Positions 62,529-64,000 of a stretch of 64,000 bases of DNA are shown here, in pieces. This DNA comes from Hyphomicrobiales bacterium (GTDB taxonomy: Bacteria; Pseudomonadota; Alphaproteobacteria; Rhizobiales; Rhizobiaceae), in NCBI GenBank assembly GCA_900473745.1, contig UCMW01000013.1, positions 186,001-250,000 on the forward strand, written 5' to 3'. The notes beneath the pieces were generated by a model that saw only the letters and a program-made list of their open reading frames with translations, ran no database searches and was not told the DNA's origin. Position 1 is the first letter of the stretch; every line of letters starts with the position of its first letter. The translations under genes were made by a program, and so were the position numbers.

Positions 62529-62948
62529 CTACGTCGCATCGAAAGCGATCGGCTGCGCGCCCTGCCACAAGACCACCTTCCCCATCGCCTCCAACTGCTC
62601 CTGCCCCTTCGTCACCGTCAGGAAATGATTGCCGGCGAGCACGCCCATCTTGCTGGCAAACTGCGAGGAGCCATAGGCAAAGAGCAGTTCCGTCTCGCTG
62701 AAGCCGCCGGGATAAAGCAGGATGTCGCCTCGCGAGGGATGCGCCGTGTGGTTCTCGAAGCCTGCCCCGAACTGGAAATCGCCCAAGGGCACCCAGACCG
62801 CCTCGCCCGACCATCGCGAATGGATAGCCTGGTTGTGGAAGGGCAGAAATTTTTCGAAGATGCGGCAGGTCTCGGGCGCCTTTTCGCGTTCGAAACGGGC
62901 CTCGAAGACGAAGGGGCCGACAGTCAGTCTCAGATGCGAGAGCGTCAC
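62529..62948 (-). CDS. DUF3830 family protein (cyclophilin-like)
   Basis: 139 aa, beta-rich, with the family pattern of small cyclophilin-like DUF3830: FEREKAPETCRIFEKFLP, HSRWSGEAVW, GDILLYPG and ETELLFAYGS. GTG start at 62948, 2 nt after the smpB stop, so likely coupled to smpB. Function unknown; family often with amidohydrolases. Confidence 0.8.
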   Translation of the reverse strand: MTLSHLRLTVGPFVFEARFEREKAPETCRIFEKFLPFHNQAIHSRWSGEAVWVPLGDFQFGAGFENHTAHPSRGDILLYPGGFSETELLFAYGSSQFASKMGVLAGNHFLTVTKGQEQLEAMGKVVLWQGAQPIAFDAT

Positions 62949-62950
62949 GA

Positions 62951-63427
62951 TCAGCCCGTCTTCATGATGCGCTGCTTCTGGCGGTTCCAGTCGCGTTCCT
63001 TCTCGGTCTCGCGCTTGTCGTGCAGCTTCTTGCCCTTGGCGAGCGCAAGCTCCAGCTTCGCCCGGCCCTTCTCGTTGAAATAGATCTTGAGCGGCACGAG
63101 CGTCATGCCTTCGCGGTTGATCGAGGAACGCAGACGGTTGATCTCGCGCTTGGATAGCAAAAGCTTGCGGCGGCGGCGCGGCTCGTGATTGAAGCGGTTC
63201 GCCTGCAGATATTCCGGCAGATGCGAATTGATCAGCCAGATCTCCTCGCCCTCGTCAGAGGCATAGGATTCGGCGATATTGGCCTTGCCCTCGCGCAGCG
63301 ACTTGACCTCCGTGCCGGTCAGAACCAGACCCGCCTCGTAGGTGTCGATGATCTCGTAATTGAAGCGCGCCTTGCGGTTTTCCGCGACGATCTTGTTGAC
63401 GGTGCGCTGCGAGCCTCTGGGGGCCAT
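62951..63427 (-). CDS. smpB: SsrA-binding protein
   Basis: 158-aa tmRNA partner for ribosome rescue. [23 protein letters not shown], and basic C-terminal tail with [17 protein letters not shown] at 63427. tmRNA gene not seen here. Confidence 0.96.
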   Translation of the reverse strand: MAPRGSQRTVNKIVAENRKARFNYEIIDTYEAGLVLTGTEVKSLREGKANIAESYASDEGEEIWLINSHLPEYLQANRFNHEPRRRRKLLLSKREINRLRSSINREGMTLVPLKIYFNEKGRAKLELALAKGKKLHDKRETEKERDWNRQKQRIMKTG

Positions 63428-63726
63428 GGTCTGATCTTCCGTTTCGCCCGGGATTTTGTCGTGTGTCGCCTGCGCCCGGGCGGGGCGTGGCTGTTGTCAT
63501 GGATATGTAATGGAGGATGGGGGGGAAATAAAGGTGGGGTCGAGATGACCACCTTGCGCGAGCGGTGGACCGCCTCATTCCGTCCCAGGTTCCTGGCTCT
63601 CATGACATCCAGTCCAATGTTACAATAGAAACCCGGGGATGGGCAGCTGTAACCGGCAAACAATGCGGAGCCTGCAAATCGGGTCTACCTGACGCGCAGG
63701 CATTCTTTCAACAAAGGTCAATCCGC

Positions 63727-64000
63727 ATGAACATCAATGCCACTCCTAGAAGCAGAACTCCTCTCAATGAATGGTGGGAAGTCACTCCCGGAGAAAACTT
63801 TACAGTCCGTGCCTCCAAGGAGGATATGGGAGGCCGCTGCACCATCATCGAAATGACCGTCGAGTCACGTAACGGTGTGCCCGTGCACACACATGCAAAC
63901 GAAGAGGAACACTTCATCGTTCTGGAGGGCACTCTCCAGCTGATGAACGGCAGCGAGAGCCTGACGCTGTCAGCTGGGGATTCTGCTACGGTGAAGAAGG
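63727..64000 (+). CDS. Cupin domain protein, truncated by window edge
   Basis: First 91 codons of a cupin: metal-site motif VPVHTHANEEEHFIVLEGTLQ (G-x5-H-x-H-x3,4-E pattern) near residue 50. AAAGG 9 nt before the ATG. Hand-counted GC ~47 % in its first 60 bp, below the window. Reads off the end. The 299 bp before it (63428-63726) show no recognisable gene. Confidence 0.8.
   Translation, partial: MNINATPRSRTPLNEWWEVTPGENFTVRASKEDMGGRCTIIEMTVESRNGVPVHTHANEEEHFIVLEGTLQLMNGSESLTLSAGDSATVKK

Overview
The window looks like chromosomal core sequence of an alphaproteobacterium of the Rhizobiaceae (Rhizobium/Agrobacterium/Ciceribacter-like); genus not resolvable by eye. Reasons: GC near 60 % by hand counts, and the rhizobial gene orders rpsF-rpsR-DUF2232-rplI-dnaB, cvpA-purF-SDR, psd-pssA, nadA-nadB-nadC and smpB...rpoZ-rsh-DUF2062-acpS-lepB-rnc-era...recO.

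Layout. 1-4.4 kb: ribosomal proteins S6, S18 and L9, a DUF2232 membrane protein and DnaB, with clear terminators after rplI and dnaB. 4.4-8.2 kb: AzlCD-type exporter under an AraC regulator (azlC broken by a frameshift), alanine racemase, and a ParDE toxin-antitoxin pair whose toxin end is frameshifted. 8.2-15 kb: radA, cvpA, purF, an SDR, an EamA transporter and a membrane diguanylate cyclase. 15-18 kb: an unusually long, compositionally mosaic cysS, then a DUF559 nuclease-like gene bracketed by two copies of a palindromic repeat. 18-25.6 kb: two GFA proteins, proline iminopeptidase, citramalate synthase, MFS/LysR pair, RarD, LOG. 25.7-33 kb: LysM envelope protein, Atm1-type ABC exporter, a second GGDEF protein, psd-pssA. 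33-40 kb: SRAP protein, NUDIX, small secreted proteins, and a ygfZ-HD-phosphatase-NadQ-like regulator operon, then MscS. 40-49 kb: nadABC with a candidate operator, DUF2339, HD and MOSC proteins. 49-54 kb: a GIY-YIG nuclease gene bracketed by a second repeat family, MFS, small ORFs, recO, TetR/AbrB-family pair. 54-64 kb: era-rnc-lepB-[262-bp palindrome]-acpS-DUF2062, a DUF3563-like peptide, rsh, rpoZ, a NYN-domain protein, DUF3830, smpB, and a truncated cupin gene at the edge.

Most genes are housekeeping: translation (rpsF, rpsR, rplI, cysS, smpB, era, rnc), replication/repair (dnaB, radA, recO, SRAP), NAD synthesis with its probable repressor, phospholipid synthesis, and ppGpp and c-di-GMP signalling. 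The accessory signal lies in small insertions: (1) a 262-bp near-perfect palindrome with 33-bp inverted ends placed exactly at the acpS stop codon inside the operon that encodes RNase III; (2) two unrelated small nuclease genes, each bracketed by directly repeated copies of a different palindromic element; (3) a lower-GC replaced or inserted segment in cysS; and (4) two single-base frameshifts (azlC, parE), both at four-base G/C runs, which may be assembly errors. No tRNA, rRNA, CRISPR array or autonomous transposase was recognised.
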